DNA from: Prevotellaceae bacterium
Lineage (GTDB): Bacteria; Bacteroidota; Bacteroidia; Bacteroidales; UBA932
DNA: 64,000 nt
Assembly: GCA_031258195.1 (NCBI GenBank)
Contig: JAIRNF010000035.1
Span: 1-64,000 of the forward strand
Direction: 5' to 3'
Shown piece by piece: positions 9,291-17,660 of the stretch. The notes below the pieces were generated by a model. It saw only the letters and a program-made list of their open reading frames with translations, was not told the DNA's origin and did not search any database. How positions within the stretch are numbered: the first letter of the stretch is position 1; every line of letters starts with the position of its first letter. The position numbers and the translations under genes were made by a program.

Positions 9291-11696
9291 ATGAAGAATA
9301 GAAAGTATTTCGGTCTACTAGTACTACTGGTGCTTATACCTTTCGCAGCAGTAAAGGCTCAGTATATACCTGTTGTATTTGATAGAATACACAGCCCGAT
9401 GACAACCTATAACCAGCTATTGTTGGATGCAGATGGGCAGTTACGCCTAATTGGTTACGAAGGAGTTAATGCTCAGTATCTTAAGTTAACACCTCAAGGT
9501 GCAATAGTTCATTCTAAAACTATAGCCGATTTTAATGCTATGAATGTTGCGCCTGCTAAAGATGGCGGAATGCTTGTAGTTGGCGGTAGAGATAACGGCA
9601 CTGTTAAAGCTCGTTTTATGAAGATAGATGCCGAAGATAATATTGCAATAGACTATAAATATACCAATAACGGATACTTTGATAAAGTATTGGCTTTACG
9701 TAAAGGCGGATACGTACTTAGCGGTTACGAATGGCCAAAAGGTATGGGTAAAAAAGCTATTGCTGTTGTTATTTCAGCTACAGGTAACCTAGTATATACT
9801 ATTGACGGTTCTCCTCTTGAAACATGCGCTGGATTTGTTGAAGCAAAAGACGGCTCGTTGCTAGTTGCTTTCTCTGCAGAAGGTGCAGATGCTCGCGTTG
9901 TTAAGTACGGAGCAAACTCTAGAGTTCTTTTCTCTACAGTTATTCCCGAAGAATTCGATATTAAAGGTCTGCAGCTAACCCGTGGCGAAGAGCTTGTATT
10001 GGCAGGTGGTAACGGTAATGGCGGTGCTAGAGTTGTAAAGATTCGTCCTGAAGGAGATATTGTATTTGATAAGATATTTGCAGATGGCGAAAGCAGTTTT
10101 ACGCATATCGGCATATCGGCTAAAGATGAGATATTACTAGGTGGAAGTATCCTTGGTGGAAACGGACAAGTACATTTCTTACGTAACGATGGTACTGTCC
10201 TTTCTTCTTACCAGATGTTTGGAGAGGTTACGGCAATGGACTTTACTACTAGAGGCGATGCTATGGTTGCTTCTTATAATGAAAGAATAGGTGCCGGACG
10301 CGTAGTTAGAGTTACTCCTACATCTCACGTTCTATATGAATATCCTGTTGCTGCTAAGTACGATCAGTTAGTTGTAAGTGTTGATGGAGAATCTACATTT
10401 GTTTCTACATCAGAAGGTCGTGTTACTAAGTTTAACGAAGACGGATCGAACCCATTTGACAGACCAATCGATAAGAGTGAAAATCCAGGATACGTTGTAT
10501 CTGATGTTGCTGAAAACGGCGATATCGTCCTTGCCGGACAAGGTGGTAGAATTACTAAGCTAGGTCATGGTTTAACAATCAACGATATTGCTGTTCAAGA
10601 GCCTCTTAACGGCTTCTCTATGGCTAACTTTACGGTAACCTTAACCGGTTTCCAACGTCAGCAAGGAATTCCTTTACCTGTATCAGTACACTATAAGGTT
10701 GTAGGAGGAAAGGCAACTAAAGATGATATCATTCTTTCGTCCGGCTTACTTTCATTCGTACCTGTAGATGATGGTAACGGTGGCTTTATGATTACCCAAA
10801 CTATCGAAGTTCCTATTAAGGCAGATAACCTGCTCGAAGGTAACGAAGATTTCTACGTACGTTTAGAAGACGCTGAAAATGGGTACATTGTTAAGGGTGA
10901 AGGTAGAGGAACTATTACCGATCAGCCTGCTATTGTACGCTTTATTTCTTCTGATCCTGGTCGCGAGCCTGCAACAGATATTACTTACACTGTTGGCTTA
11001 TTCAAGACAGACGGAACTCCTGTAACTAACGTATCAGGTAGCGATGTTATCATTACCGGTATTTACGGACAAGGTACTGCTAGCGAAGAAGACTTTGCAT
11101 CGGATGTTAAGCCTGTATTTGTAGTTGCGCAAGGTTCGTCACAAGCAGTTTGCAAAGTTGGCGTAGTTGATGATGACAAGTACGAAATTCCGGAATCTGT
11201 AATTATACAGCTTAACCAAACCAGCGCAATGAGCGATGTAACAGTTGAGCTTGAAGGTGGTGTTGTTAACTGCGTTGGCTATATCTACGATCAGCCTGCT
11301 TACCTAGCTATCTCATCACTTGGAGATAAGGGTAAGAACAGCAACACTGTACAAGGATTCTTCCGCGCTACATTGTTAAGAGCTTCAGACGATAAGCCGT
11401 TAATCAACTGCACAGGTAGCAATATCCTAATTGCTAGCGATGTTGATCCAAGCAGCACAGGTGTTAAGGGAGAAGACTTCGTTATGGTTAACGAAACTGA
11501 ACTTACTCTACCTGGCGATTGCCAAAAGACTACAGTTAACATCAACGGCGTAGTACTTAACAATACTGCTAAGGTTGGAAGCTCTAGCGTAGTTATACAG
11601 CTAACGGATGTTGTTGTTCCTGAAAATGCAGGTCAATTAACCATCCACCCGACTAAGGGTAAGGCATCATTCAATATTATTGATACCAGAAGATAA
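9291..11696 (+). CDS. Secreted propeller/Calx-beta protein of the adhesin cluster
   Basis: This 801-residue protein has a signal peptide ending near AVKAQ. The N-terminal half (about 25-420) has repeated short units such as KDGGMLVVGG, KGGYVLSGYEW and GDIVLAGQGG, which fit a beta-propeller-like fold. The C-terminal half has about three Calx-beta-like domains (GNEDFYVRLED, ASEEDFAS, DDDKYEIPES), related in type to those at the end of the giant adhesin. I see no clear T9SS sorting domain: the protein ends ASFNIIDTRR after a Calx-beta-like strand. It is last in the cluster and is followed by a strong terminator. Likely periplasmic or surface-associated; function unknown. Confidence 0.72.
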   Translation: MKNRKYFGLLVLLVLIPFAAVKAQYIPVVFDRIHSPMTTYNQLLLDADGQLRLIGYEGVNAQYLKLTPQGAIVHSKTIADFNAMNVAPAKDGGMLVVGGRDNGTVKARFMKIDAEDNIAIDYKYTNNGYFDKVLALRKGGYVLSGYEWPKGMGKKAIAVVISATGNLVYTIDGSPLETCAGFVEAKDGSLLVAFSAEGADARVVKYGANSRVLFSTVIPEEFDIKGLQLTRGEELVLAGGNGNGGARVVKIRPEGDIVFDKIFADGESSFTHIGISAKDEILLGGSILGGNGQVHFLRNDGTVLSSYQMFGEVTAMDFTTRGDAMVASYNERIGAGRVVRVTPTSHVLYEYPVAAKYDQLVVSVDGESTFVSTSEGRVTKFNEDGSNPFDRPIDKSENPGYVVSDVAENGDIVLAGQGGRITKLGHGLTINDIAVQEPLNGFSMANFTVTLTGFQRQQGIPLPVSVHYKVVGGKATKDDIILSSGLLSFVPVDDGNGGFMITQTIEVPIKADNLLEGNEDFYVRLEDAENGYIVKGEGRGTITDQPAIVRFISSDPGREPATDITYTVGLFKTDGTPVTNVSGSDVIITGIYGQGTASEEDFASDVKPVFVVAQGSSQAVCKVGVVDDDKYEIPESVIIQLNQTSAMSDVTVELEGGVVNCVGYIYDQPAYLAISSLGDKGKNSNTVQGFFRATLLRASDDKPLINCTGSNILIASDVDPSSTGVKGEDFVMVNETELTLPGDCQKTTVNINGVVLNNTAKVGSSSVVIQLTDVVVPENAGQLTIHPTKGKASFNIIDTRR

Positions 11697-11720
11697 TAAG
11701 GACTTTATAGCATGATTTAT

Positions 11721-11757
11721 AAAAATGGATGTCAATTAGACATCCATTTTTGTTTTA
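11721..11757 (+). terminator. Rho-independent terminator of the adhesin cluster
   Basis: A perfect 13-bp stem (AAAAATGGATGTC / GACATCCATTTTT) with a 5-nt loop AATTA is followed by TGTTTTATTT. It lies 25 nt after the stop of the Calx-beta gene. Confidence 0.9.
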
Positions 11758-11773
11758 TTTGAATTTTTTGTAT

Positions 11774-12099
11774 TATGGTGAAAATTCTCTTGAGTCGGTG
11801 GCGGTTAAATACTATGGGCTAGATGTAAATTTGATGTTAATACAGCAAAGAAGTATGCAACCGAAGATGTAAAGAACATCTATGATCAAGCAGAACTGTC
11901 AAAGGAGGGTATTGAAAAATTAATGGTAGAAGCAAAAGAAGAAAATAAAGATTTAACGATAAAAGTTTTAGAATCCAAGATTGATGAAGATGGAGGAGGT
12001 GCTATTGTGGAAATAGAAGTAGCTAAAAATGGAGAAAAAGATACAAATAGAGTGAGGTTAGTAAAAGAAAACGGAGACTGGAAGGTCTCTAGATTTTAG
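11774..12099 (+). pseudogene. Broken DUF4878-like lipoprotein remnant
   Basis: Frame 1 up to the TAG at 12097-12099 encodes FDVNTAKKYATEDVKNIYDQ, then a charged middle and an end VRLVKENGDWKVSRF. This is the typical pattern of DUF4878 (cystatin/NTF2-like) proteins. The expected upstream part, ENSLESVAVKYYG, lies in frame 2 from 11774, so a frameshift falls near 11815-11825. No signal peptide or lipobox remains, and no usable start lies ahead of the shift; the first in-frame ATG is internal, at 11923. The gap between the terminator at 11757 and der at 12269 contains only this remnant and the palindrome at 12157. Confidence 0.65.
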
Positions 12100-12156
12100 T
12101 AAACCAGCCTTAATCATAAAGAGAAGTTGTTCGAGAATCCTAGATTTTCGTTACAT

Positions 12157-12225
12157 CGAACAAAATGAGACATCTCCTACTTCAGTATATATCGTTGTTA
12201 CTGAGGAGATGTCTTACTTTGTTTG
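12157..12225. repeat. Imperfect palindrome of the dispersed TCGA repeat family
   Basis: Arms AGACATCTCCT (12168-12178) and AGGAGATGTCT (12204-12214) pair perfectly. The pairing extends outward through CGAACAAAATG / TACTTTGTTTG with a few mismatches and inward through CAGTA/TACTG. The outer part resembles the CATGTCGAAC...GAGACATCT half-sites at 25.6 kb. It lies downstream of der on the minus strand and could also end der transcription. Confidence 0.6.
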
Positions 12226-12268
12226 ACATGACATCGTTACCTTCTTCAACTTTTAAGGACCTACAAAA

Positions 12269-13579
12269 TTACTTCTGCCTCAAAAATATCTGAATAGGTG
12301 TACCCGTAAAATCAAAGTTTTCTCTCAGCTTGTTTTCTAAGAAGCGTTTATAAGGCTCTTTGATATATTGGGGAAGGTTACAAAAGAATGCAAAGCTGGG
12401 TGTTTGCGTTGGAAGTTGAGTAATATACTTTATTTTGACGTATTTTCCCTTAATTGCGGGTGGGGGGTAGTTCTGGATTATCTCAAGCATTACTTCGTTT
12501 AATTTGGCTGTAGGAATGCGTTTTTTGCGATTCTCTGCCGTCTTAATTGCCGCTTGAAGTACATCGAAAATACGTTGCTTATTAATTGCCGAGGTAAACA
12601 GAATAGGAATATCGTTGAACGGAGCAATGCGCTTTTCGATATTTTGTTTGTACTGCTTCATGGTGTTAGCTTTCTTATTCTCCACCAAGTCCCACTTGTT
12701 TACTACCAGTACGCAGCCTTTTTTGTTTCGTATAATGAGGTTAAAGATGCAGAGGTCTTGCGACTCTATACCTGTAGTGGCATCAACCACAAGAATACAA
12801 ACATCCGAATGTTCTATTGAGCGTACAGATCGCATTACCGAGTAAAACTCCAGATCTTCTTTTACCTTGGTACGTTTGCGTAATCCGGCAGTATCTACCA
12901 AAAAGAAATCGAAACCGAACTTGTTATAGCGGGTCTCTATAGAATCGCGTGTTGTCCCGGCAATAGGAGTAACTATATTACGCTCTTCTCCTAATAGTGC
13001 ATTCGTCAGCGACGATTTACCCACATTTGGGCGACCTACAACAGCTATTCGAGGTGTAGTATCTTCCTCCTCCTCTATGTTTTCTACCTCAAAATCGGCG
13101 ACAACTTCGTCAAGTAGATCGCCTGTACCGCTACCGCTAGTTGACGATATGCTGAAAGGTTCTCCTAAGCCGAAGCTGTTGAAAATATGCGAGTCGAAAA
13201 TACGTTCGGAGTTATCTACTTTGTTGGCAACTACGATAACTTTTTTACCCGATTTTCTTAGTAAGTGAGCAATAGCATCATCAAAATCGGTAATCCCGGT
13301 AGTGACATCAACTATAAAGAGGATAACGTCAGCCTCGTCAATAGCCATGTTAACCTGCTTACGGATTTCTTCTTCAAAAATATCATCGGTATTGGTCGCG
13401 TATCCGCCCGTATCAATAACAGAGAATTCCTTACCGTTCCAATCCGATTTACCGTAGTGGCGGTCTCGTGTTACGCCCTCCATCTCATCGACAATTGCTT
13501 GGCGCGTGCCAACAAGTCGATTAAACAGAGTCGATTTCCCTACATTTGGTCGTCCAACTATGGCTACAATATTGCTCAT
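12269..13579 (-). CDS. der: Ribosome biogenesis GTPase Der (EngA)
   Basis: Der is a double-domain GTPase needed for late 50S ribosome assembly. The two G domains each carry a P-loop ([14 protein letters not shown] near the start and [12 protein letters not shown] about residue 180), DTGG/DTAG switch II motifs, and NKVD / NKWD specificity motifs. The KH-like C-terminal domain is basic and ends in FLRQK. I chose ATG at 13579 (MSNIVAIVG), giving 436 residues, the usual length; an in-frame ATG at 13615 would add 12 residues that do not fit the family. It is last in the rluB-like/era/der series, separated from era by a 148-nt gap that holds a palindrome and a hairpin. Confidence 0.96.
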   Translation of the reverse strand: MSNIVAIVGRPNVGKSTLFNRLVGTRQAIVDEMEGVTRDRHYGKSDWNGKEFSVIDTGGYATNTDDIFEEEIRKQVNMAIDEADVILFIVDVTTGITDFDDAIAHLLRKSGKKVIVVANKVDNSERIFDSHIFNSFGLGEPFSISSTSGSGTGDLLDEVVADFEVENIEEEEDTTPRIAVVGRPNVGKSSLTNALLGEERNIVTPIAGTTRDSIETRYNKFGFDFFLVDTAGLRKRTKVKEDLEFYSVMRSVRSIEHSDVCILVVDATTGIESQDLCIFNLIIRNKKGCVLVVNKWDLVENKKANTMKQYKQNIEKRIAPFNDIPILFTSAINKQRIFDVLQAAIKTAENRKKRIPTAKLNEVMLEIIQNYPPPAIKGKYVKIKYITQLPTQTPSFAFFCNLPQYIKEPYKRFLENKLRENFDFTGTPIQIFLRQK

Positions 13580-13630
13580 CGTTTTTACTTGATACGTTGC
13601 TACGTTCTGGGGCAAGACCCAATTTAACCC

Positions 13631-13658
13631 GTCATGTCGAGCGAAAGTGAGACATGAC
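13631..13658. repeat. Short palindrome of the dispersed TCGA repeat family
   Basis: GTCATGTC (13631-13638) and GACATGAC (13651-13658) form an 8-bp perfect stem around GAGCGAAAGTGA. The sequence matches the GTCATGTCGA half-site at 25602 and 25679 with a compact loop. Confidence 0.65.
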
Positions 13659-13682
13659 GTACTTACCGATTTTTATGATTGT

Positions 13683-13718
13683 TTTTAGATTAAAGCTTTT
13701 TTGTTCTTTAATCTAAAA
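13683..13718. terminator. Hairpin between era and der
   Basis: A perfect 13-bp stem (TTTTAGATTAAAG / CTTTAATCTAAAA) with a 10-nt loop lies just beyond the era stop codon. T-rich sequence follows on the plus strand; on the minus strand, the direction of era, the run is weaker. It probably reduces era-to-der readthrough, or acts in both directions. Confidence 0.55.
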
Positions 13719-13727
13719 GTTTTTGTT

Positions 13728-14624
13728 CTATTCTAAAATATACCCGAAGTTTTTTAATTCCCGGCTATTATTACGCCAGTCGGGGTTTACTTTTACAAAC
13801 ATCTTTAAAAATACCTTCTTGGCGAAGAAGTTCTCCATATCCTTACGGGCTTCTGTTCCTACCCACTTCAGCGCTTTTCCTCCATGACCGATGACAATGC
13901 CTTTCTGAGATTCGCGTGCTACATGTATAGTTGAAGCGATACGATACATATCGTCGTCTTCTTTAAACTCTTCGATGCTGATTTCTGCGCTGTATGGTAT
14001 TTCCTTTTTATAGTAAAGCAGAACCTTTTCTCTGATGATCTCCGAAGCAAAGAAGCGAAGATTCCTGTCTGTCAATGTTTCCTTATCGTAGTATGCCGGA
14101 CCTTCGGGTGTCAGCTCTAGTACGCGTTTGAATAGGTTGTCTAAGTTAAACCGCTCTTTTGCCGAAACCGGAAATATTTCTGCTTTTGGAAGCCACTCTT
14201 TCCATTGCTCAACCAGCTGCTCCAGCTGTTCGGTGGTGGTAAGGTCTATCTTATTAATAATAAGCAATACAGGAATATCAAGTATGCTTAAGCGCTTAAT
14301 GTACTCCTCGTGCTTATTCCCTTTTTCAATAGCATCGGTAACGTACAGAATTACATCGGCGTCACCAATAGCAGTACGTACAAACTTCATCATTGATTCC
14401 TGAAGCTTATAGTCAGGTTTAAGAATACCGGGCGTATCAGAGTAAACCAGCTGGTAATCGTCGCCGTTTACTATACCCATAATGCGGTGACGAGTGGTTT
14501 GCGACTTGGCTGTAACAATCGATAGCTGCTCGCCAACCAAAGCGTTCATCAATGTTGACTTTCCGACATTGGGGTTACCAATGATATTTGCAAAACCCGA
14601 TTTATGTTTTTTCGCTTCTTCCAT
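13728..14624 (-). CDS. era: GTPase Era
   Basis: Era is a GTPase that binds 16S rRNA near its 3' end and checks 30S maturation. The G domain shows G1 [14 protein letters not shown], a TTRH switch I, DTPG and NKID. The C-terminal KH domain (about 210-298) has IVIGHGGKALKWVG, the RNA-binding GxxG loop. The length of 298 residues is standard. Its start lies 4 nt after the stop of the rluB-like gene, so the two are almost certainly co-transcribed. Together with Der this makes a ribosome-assembly cluster. Confidence 0.97.
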   Translation of the reverse strand: MEEAKKHKSGFANIIGNPNVGKSTLMNALVGEQLSIVTAKSQTTRHRIMGIVNGDDYQLVYSDTPGILKPDYKLQESMMKFVRTAIGDADVILYVTDAIEKGNKHEEYIKRLSILDIPVLLIINKIDLTTTEQLEQLVEQWKEWLPKAEIFPVSAKERFNLDNLFKRVLELTPEGPAYYDKETLTDRNLRFFASEIIREKVLLYYKKEIPYSAEISIEEFKEDDDMYRIASTIHVARESQKGIVIGHGGKALKWVGTEARKDMENFFAKKVFLKMFVKVNPDWRNNSRELKNFGYILE

Positions 14625-14628
14625 CTAC

Positions 14629-15990
14629 CTATTCGTACGAGCCCATTTTAAGTATGCTTACCTCTTTTTCGGTAAGAAAACGGCATTCACCACGCTTTAG
14701 ATTCTTTTTGGTTAAACCTGCAAAATATACACGGTCTAGCTTGCTAACTTTATAGCCTAAGTATTCGAACATGCGGCGAATAATACGGTTACGCCCGGAG
14801 TGTATTTCTACTCCGAATTCGGTTCTTTCTTCGTTCAGATATTCAATAACATCAAAATAGGCAAGCCCATCTTCCAGCTCAATACCATCGGCAAGACGTT
14901 GCATATCGTTTTTGGTTAAAGGCTTATCTATCTTAACCTGATAAATCTTTTTCTTGTTATAGCTGGGGTGCGTAAGCTGAAGCGTTAGCTCTCCATCGTT
15001 AGTAAGTAGCAATACTCCTGTCGAATTCTTATCCAGCCTGCCTACAGGGTAAATACGCGATTCGCTATAGTTGCGTACGATATCCATTACCGTTTTATCA
15101 GCATGCGGATCTTCAACAGTAGTAACATACCCTTTAGGTTTGTTCATCAGCAGGTAAATCTTTTTTTCCCCATGAAGCAGCTCACCGTTAAATCTAACCT
15201 CGTTGTTAGGCATAACCTTTGTTCCAAGTTCGGTTACGACAACTCCGTTAATGCTGACTAAGCCGGCTTTAATAAACGTATCGGCTTCGCGGCGAGAGCA
15301 TACCCCCGAGTTTGCTATAAACTTATTTAAGCGGGTTTCCGTTGTTAGCTTAGGCTCACTTTTAGGTTTGGAAGGCGTGGCTTTTAAGCGATTTTTACGA
15401 ACGCGGCTATCTTCCGGTTCGTAGCTGCTGATATAGCTATAGCTCTCTTTTTTCTTTCCTTTATAGCTATCAAACCCCTTTTCGTCACCTTTAAACGAAC
15501 GCTTTTTGCTGTCATCTCTTTTTGTTGTTCGTTTTTCAGAACGCTTCTCATTCTTATACGAGCGCTTCGGTTTATCCTCATCGTTAAAACGGCGCTTTAG
15601 CTTGTCTTTATCTCCATAGCTTCGTTTTGGCTTATCGTCATCGTTAAAGCGACGCTTGTCCTTATCTTTGTCTCCATAGTTACGTTTCGGTTTATCGTCA
15701 TCGTTAAAGCGGCGCTTCGGCTTGTCCTTATCACCATAGTTACGCTTTGGTTTATCGTCTTTCTTTGGTGCCCTTGATGAGCTAGACGATTCTTTTCTTT
15801 TATACTTTTTGTCGGAAGAGTCGTCATCCGAGTTGATAGTCCAAGGTTTCCGACCTTTATCTCCTGCTTCTGATTTATCCTTTTTAGTATAGCCGCGTTT
15901 TTTACTGTCTGATGAATCTCTACGCCCATGTGATGAGCGGCTTTTGTCGCCTTCTTTGCGACCTCCCCTTTGGGATTTTCTTTCTGTCAT
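14629..15990 (-). CDS. Pseudouridine synthase RluB/RsuA family with long basic N-terminal tail
   Basis: The C-terminal half is a standard RsuA/RluB-type enzyme. An S4 RNA-binding domain (TRLNKFIANSGVCSRREADT) is followed by the synthase domain with GRLDKNSTGVLLLTNDGEL, whose Asp is the expected catalytic residue, and RNRIIRRMFEYLGY. It probably modifies 23S rRNA. The N-terminal ~210 residues are unusual: almost entirely Lys, Arg, Asp, Ser and Gly, with four 20-residue repeats. An in-frame ATG at 16035 exists, but a good -7 box (TACTTTTG, minus strand, 16018-16011) lies inside that extension, so I prefer ATG 15990 (MTERKSQRGG), giving 453 residues. Era follows after 4 nt. Confidence 0.88.
   Translation of the reverse strand: MTERKSQRGGRKEGDKSRSSHGRRDSSDSKKRGYTKKDKSEAGDKGRKPWTINSDDDSSDKKYKRKESSSSSRAPKKDDKPKRNYGDKDKPKRRFNDDDKPKRNYGDKDKDKRRFNDDDKPKRSYGDKDKLKRRFNDEDKPKRSYKNEKRSEKRTTKRDDSKKRSFKGDEKGFDSYKGKKKESYSYISSYEPEDSRVRKNRLKATPSKPKSEPKLTTETRLNKFIANSGVCSRREADTFIKAGLVSINGVVVTELGTKVMPNNEVRFNGELLHGEKKIYLLMNKPKGYVTTVEDPHADKTVMDIVRNYSESRIYPVGRLDKNSTGVLLLTNDGELTLQLTHPSYNKKKIYQVKIDKPLTKNDMQRLADGIELEDGLAYFDVIEYLNEERTEFGVEIHSGRNRIIRRMFEYLGYKVSKLDRVYFAGLTKKNLKRGECRFLTEKEVSILKMGSYE
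15526..15765 (-). repeat. Four 60-bp in-frame repeats in the rluB-like tail
   Basis: Four consecutive 20-residue units follow the pattern DDKPKRNYGDKDKPKRRFN, the last one degenerate. The units differ at several codon positions, so they are old enough to have diverged. They encode a highly charged, probably disordered RNA-binding tail. Confidence 0.85.
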
Positions 15991-16010
15991 GGTTATCTTG
16001 ATAATTTGCG

Positions 16011-16018
16011 CAAAAGTA
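16011..16018 (-). promoter_or_regulatory. Putative -7 element for the rluB-like/era operon
   Basis: TACTTTTG on the minus strand matches the Bacteroidetes consensus TAnnTTTG, about 20 nt before ATG 15990. No clear -33 TTG is seen at the expected distance. It helps decide the start codon. Confidence 0.5.
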
Positions 16019-16225
16019 GCTTTCTTTTTCGACATTTTAGAATTTAAGTAGTTAATGATTAATTTGAAAGGTTAATTGTGAAGCGAGTTTAGCTAGGGAT
16101 CGTGGATTATACCTTGCGCGGGATAGTTCCAGCCATTTGTTTCTTTATTCTGTTTAATGCTTTTCGATTATCGACTAACTTAAAAAAGTTTTTACCTTTA
16201 CGGCTCTCAACCCAGCTGCTGTTAA

Positions 16226-17473
16226 ATGAAACATTTGGCATTACTCCGTGAGAATTTTCGTATTTCCGTAATTTCCATACGGACTAATGCTTTACGTACT
16301 ATACTTACCGTTCTTATTATTGCTATTGGTATTACTGCTTTAGTTGGTATTCTTACCGCTATTGATTCGTTAAAAAGTTCTATCAGCGATACGTTTAAAG
16401 AAATGGGCGCCAACACGTTTACCATACAAAGTTTTGGTAGTAACTATCAAGTGCTGAATAAACGGATACGTAAGAAGAGCTACTCTTATATCAGCTTTAA
16501 GCAGGCTCAGGAGTTAAAAGAAAGATATACCATGCCGGCTAACGTGGCTGTTGAAACGTGGATTACGGGTACTGCGACCGTTACGGCAAACGGGCTGAAA
16601 ACAAACCCCAATATCGGAGTTGGCGGAGGGGACGAGGGTTACCTCGTTGCTAACGGCGTAGAGTTGGATAAAGGACGTATGTTTTCGGCTTTCGATATGG
16701 AAATTGGTAATAACGTTGCTATTATCGGTAATGAGCTGGTAAAGAAGCTTTTTCCCGGAAAAAAGAGCGTTTTAGACGAGTATATTTCTGTAAACGGAGT
16801 CAGGTATAGGATTATTGGTACGTTTAAGCCCAAGGGCAATAGCTTTGGCGGAGGTGTGGATAGATGGGTAGTTATACCCGTAAGTAATGCCAGAGTTAAC
16901 TTTTCTCGACCCAATCAGTCATTTTATATCAATATTACCCCCGAAGACCCTACGATGATGAACGACGCAATAGGCGAAGCCGAAAGCCTGTTCCGTCAGA
17001 TACGAAGGTTAACTCCCTCGGATGAGTCTGATTTTAATATAGAACAAAGCGATAGCATTGCGCAGCTTATGCTGGATATGATGGGGAATGTTACTATTGC
17101 CGCTTTTGTAATCTCGTTTATTACGTTGCTCGGTGCCGCGGTTGGGCTTATGAATATCATGCTGGTTGCCGTAACCGAGCGCACTCGCGAAATCGGTACT
17201 CGCAAGGCAATGGGGGCTACTTTTAAAACAATTAAACAGCAGTTCCTCTTCGAGTCTATTATGATTGGTCAGCTAGGCGGGCTGCTAGGTATAGTGCTAG
17301 GAATACTTGTGGGTAACGCTCTGCCTATCTTTACGGGCGGTAGCTTCACCGTTCCGTGGCTTTGGATGCTGGTTGCCGTAGCCGTTTGTTTCTTGGTCAG
17401 TGTGGCTTCCGGCTATATCCCGGCAGTAAGAGCAGCACGGCTAGATCCTATTGAAGCCCTTCGGTCGGAATGA
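16226..17473 (+). CDS. MacB/FtsX-type ABC transporter permease
   Basis: This 415-residue protein has the MacB-like layout: one N-terminal membrane segment (TILTVLIIAIGITALVGILT), a large periplasmic domain (about 50-285), then three C-terminal membrane segments of the FtsX domain with the conserved TREIGTRKAMGA coupling region and a last helix ending AARLDPIEALRSE. Such permeases pair with a LolD/MacB-type ATPase for mechanotransmission across the envelope rather than membrane transport as such. No ATPase is adjacent; the nearest candidate is the ATPase at 32802-33527 on the other strand. Substrate unknown. It is a single-gene unit by its spacing. Confidence 0.88.
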   Translation: MKHLALLRENFRISVISIRTNALRTILTVLIIAIGITALVGILTAIDSLKSSISDTFKEMGANTFTIQSFGSNYQVLNKRIRKKSYSYISFKQAQELKERYTMPANVAVETWITGTATVTANGLKTNPNIGVGGGDEGYLVANGVELDKGRMFSAFDMEIGNNVAIIGNELVKKLFPGKKSVLDEYISVNGVRYRIIGTFKPKGNSFGGGVDRWVVIPVSNARVNFSRPNQSFYINITPEDPTMMNDAIGEAESLFRQIRRLTPSDESDFNIEQSDSIAQLMLDMMGNVTIAAFVISFITLLGAAVGLMNIMLVAVTERTREIGTRKAMGATFKTIKQQFLFESIMIGQLGGLLGIVLGILVGNALPIFTGGSFTVPWLWMLVAVAVCFLVSVASGYIPAVRAARLDPIEALRSE

Positions 17474-17660
17474 CGGTTTGTAGGCTTTTAGGATAGCCAC
17501 TCTACAATTCGACTATCGACTATGCTTTTATCTTTTGGCGTTTGTCAATTTGTCTTATTGATTTGATTTTCATCTGTCATTTTTTCAGAAAACAACTTTG
17601 GCAGATAAATTGTTATTAGTTATCGCAGTTGATAAAGTCAAGAAAGCATAAGGAAATACT

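Noticed and set aside
13265..13627. 120-residue open frame on the plus strand opposite der
   Set aside because: It is a shadow of the der coding sequence: no codon bias of its own, no recognisable motif, no promoter.
17474..17660. Heat-shock operator or CIRCE element upstream of clpB
   Set aside because: No TTAGCACTC-N9-GAGTGCTAA type repeat; CAACTTTGG near 17592 only partly fits a -7 box.
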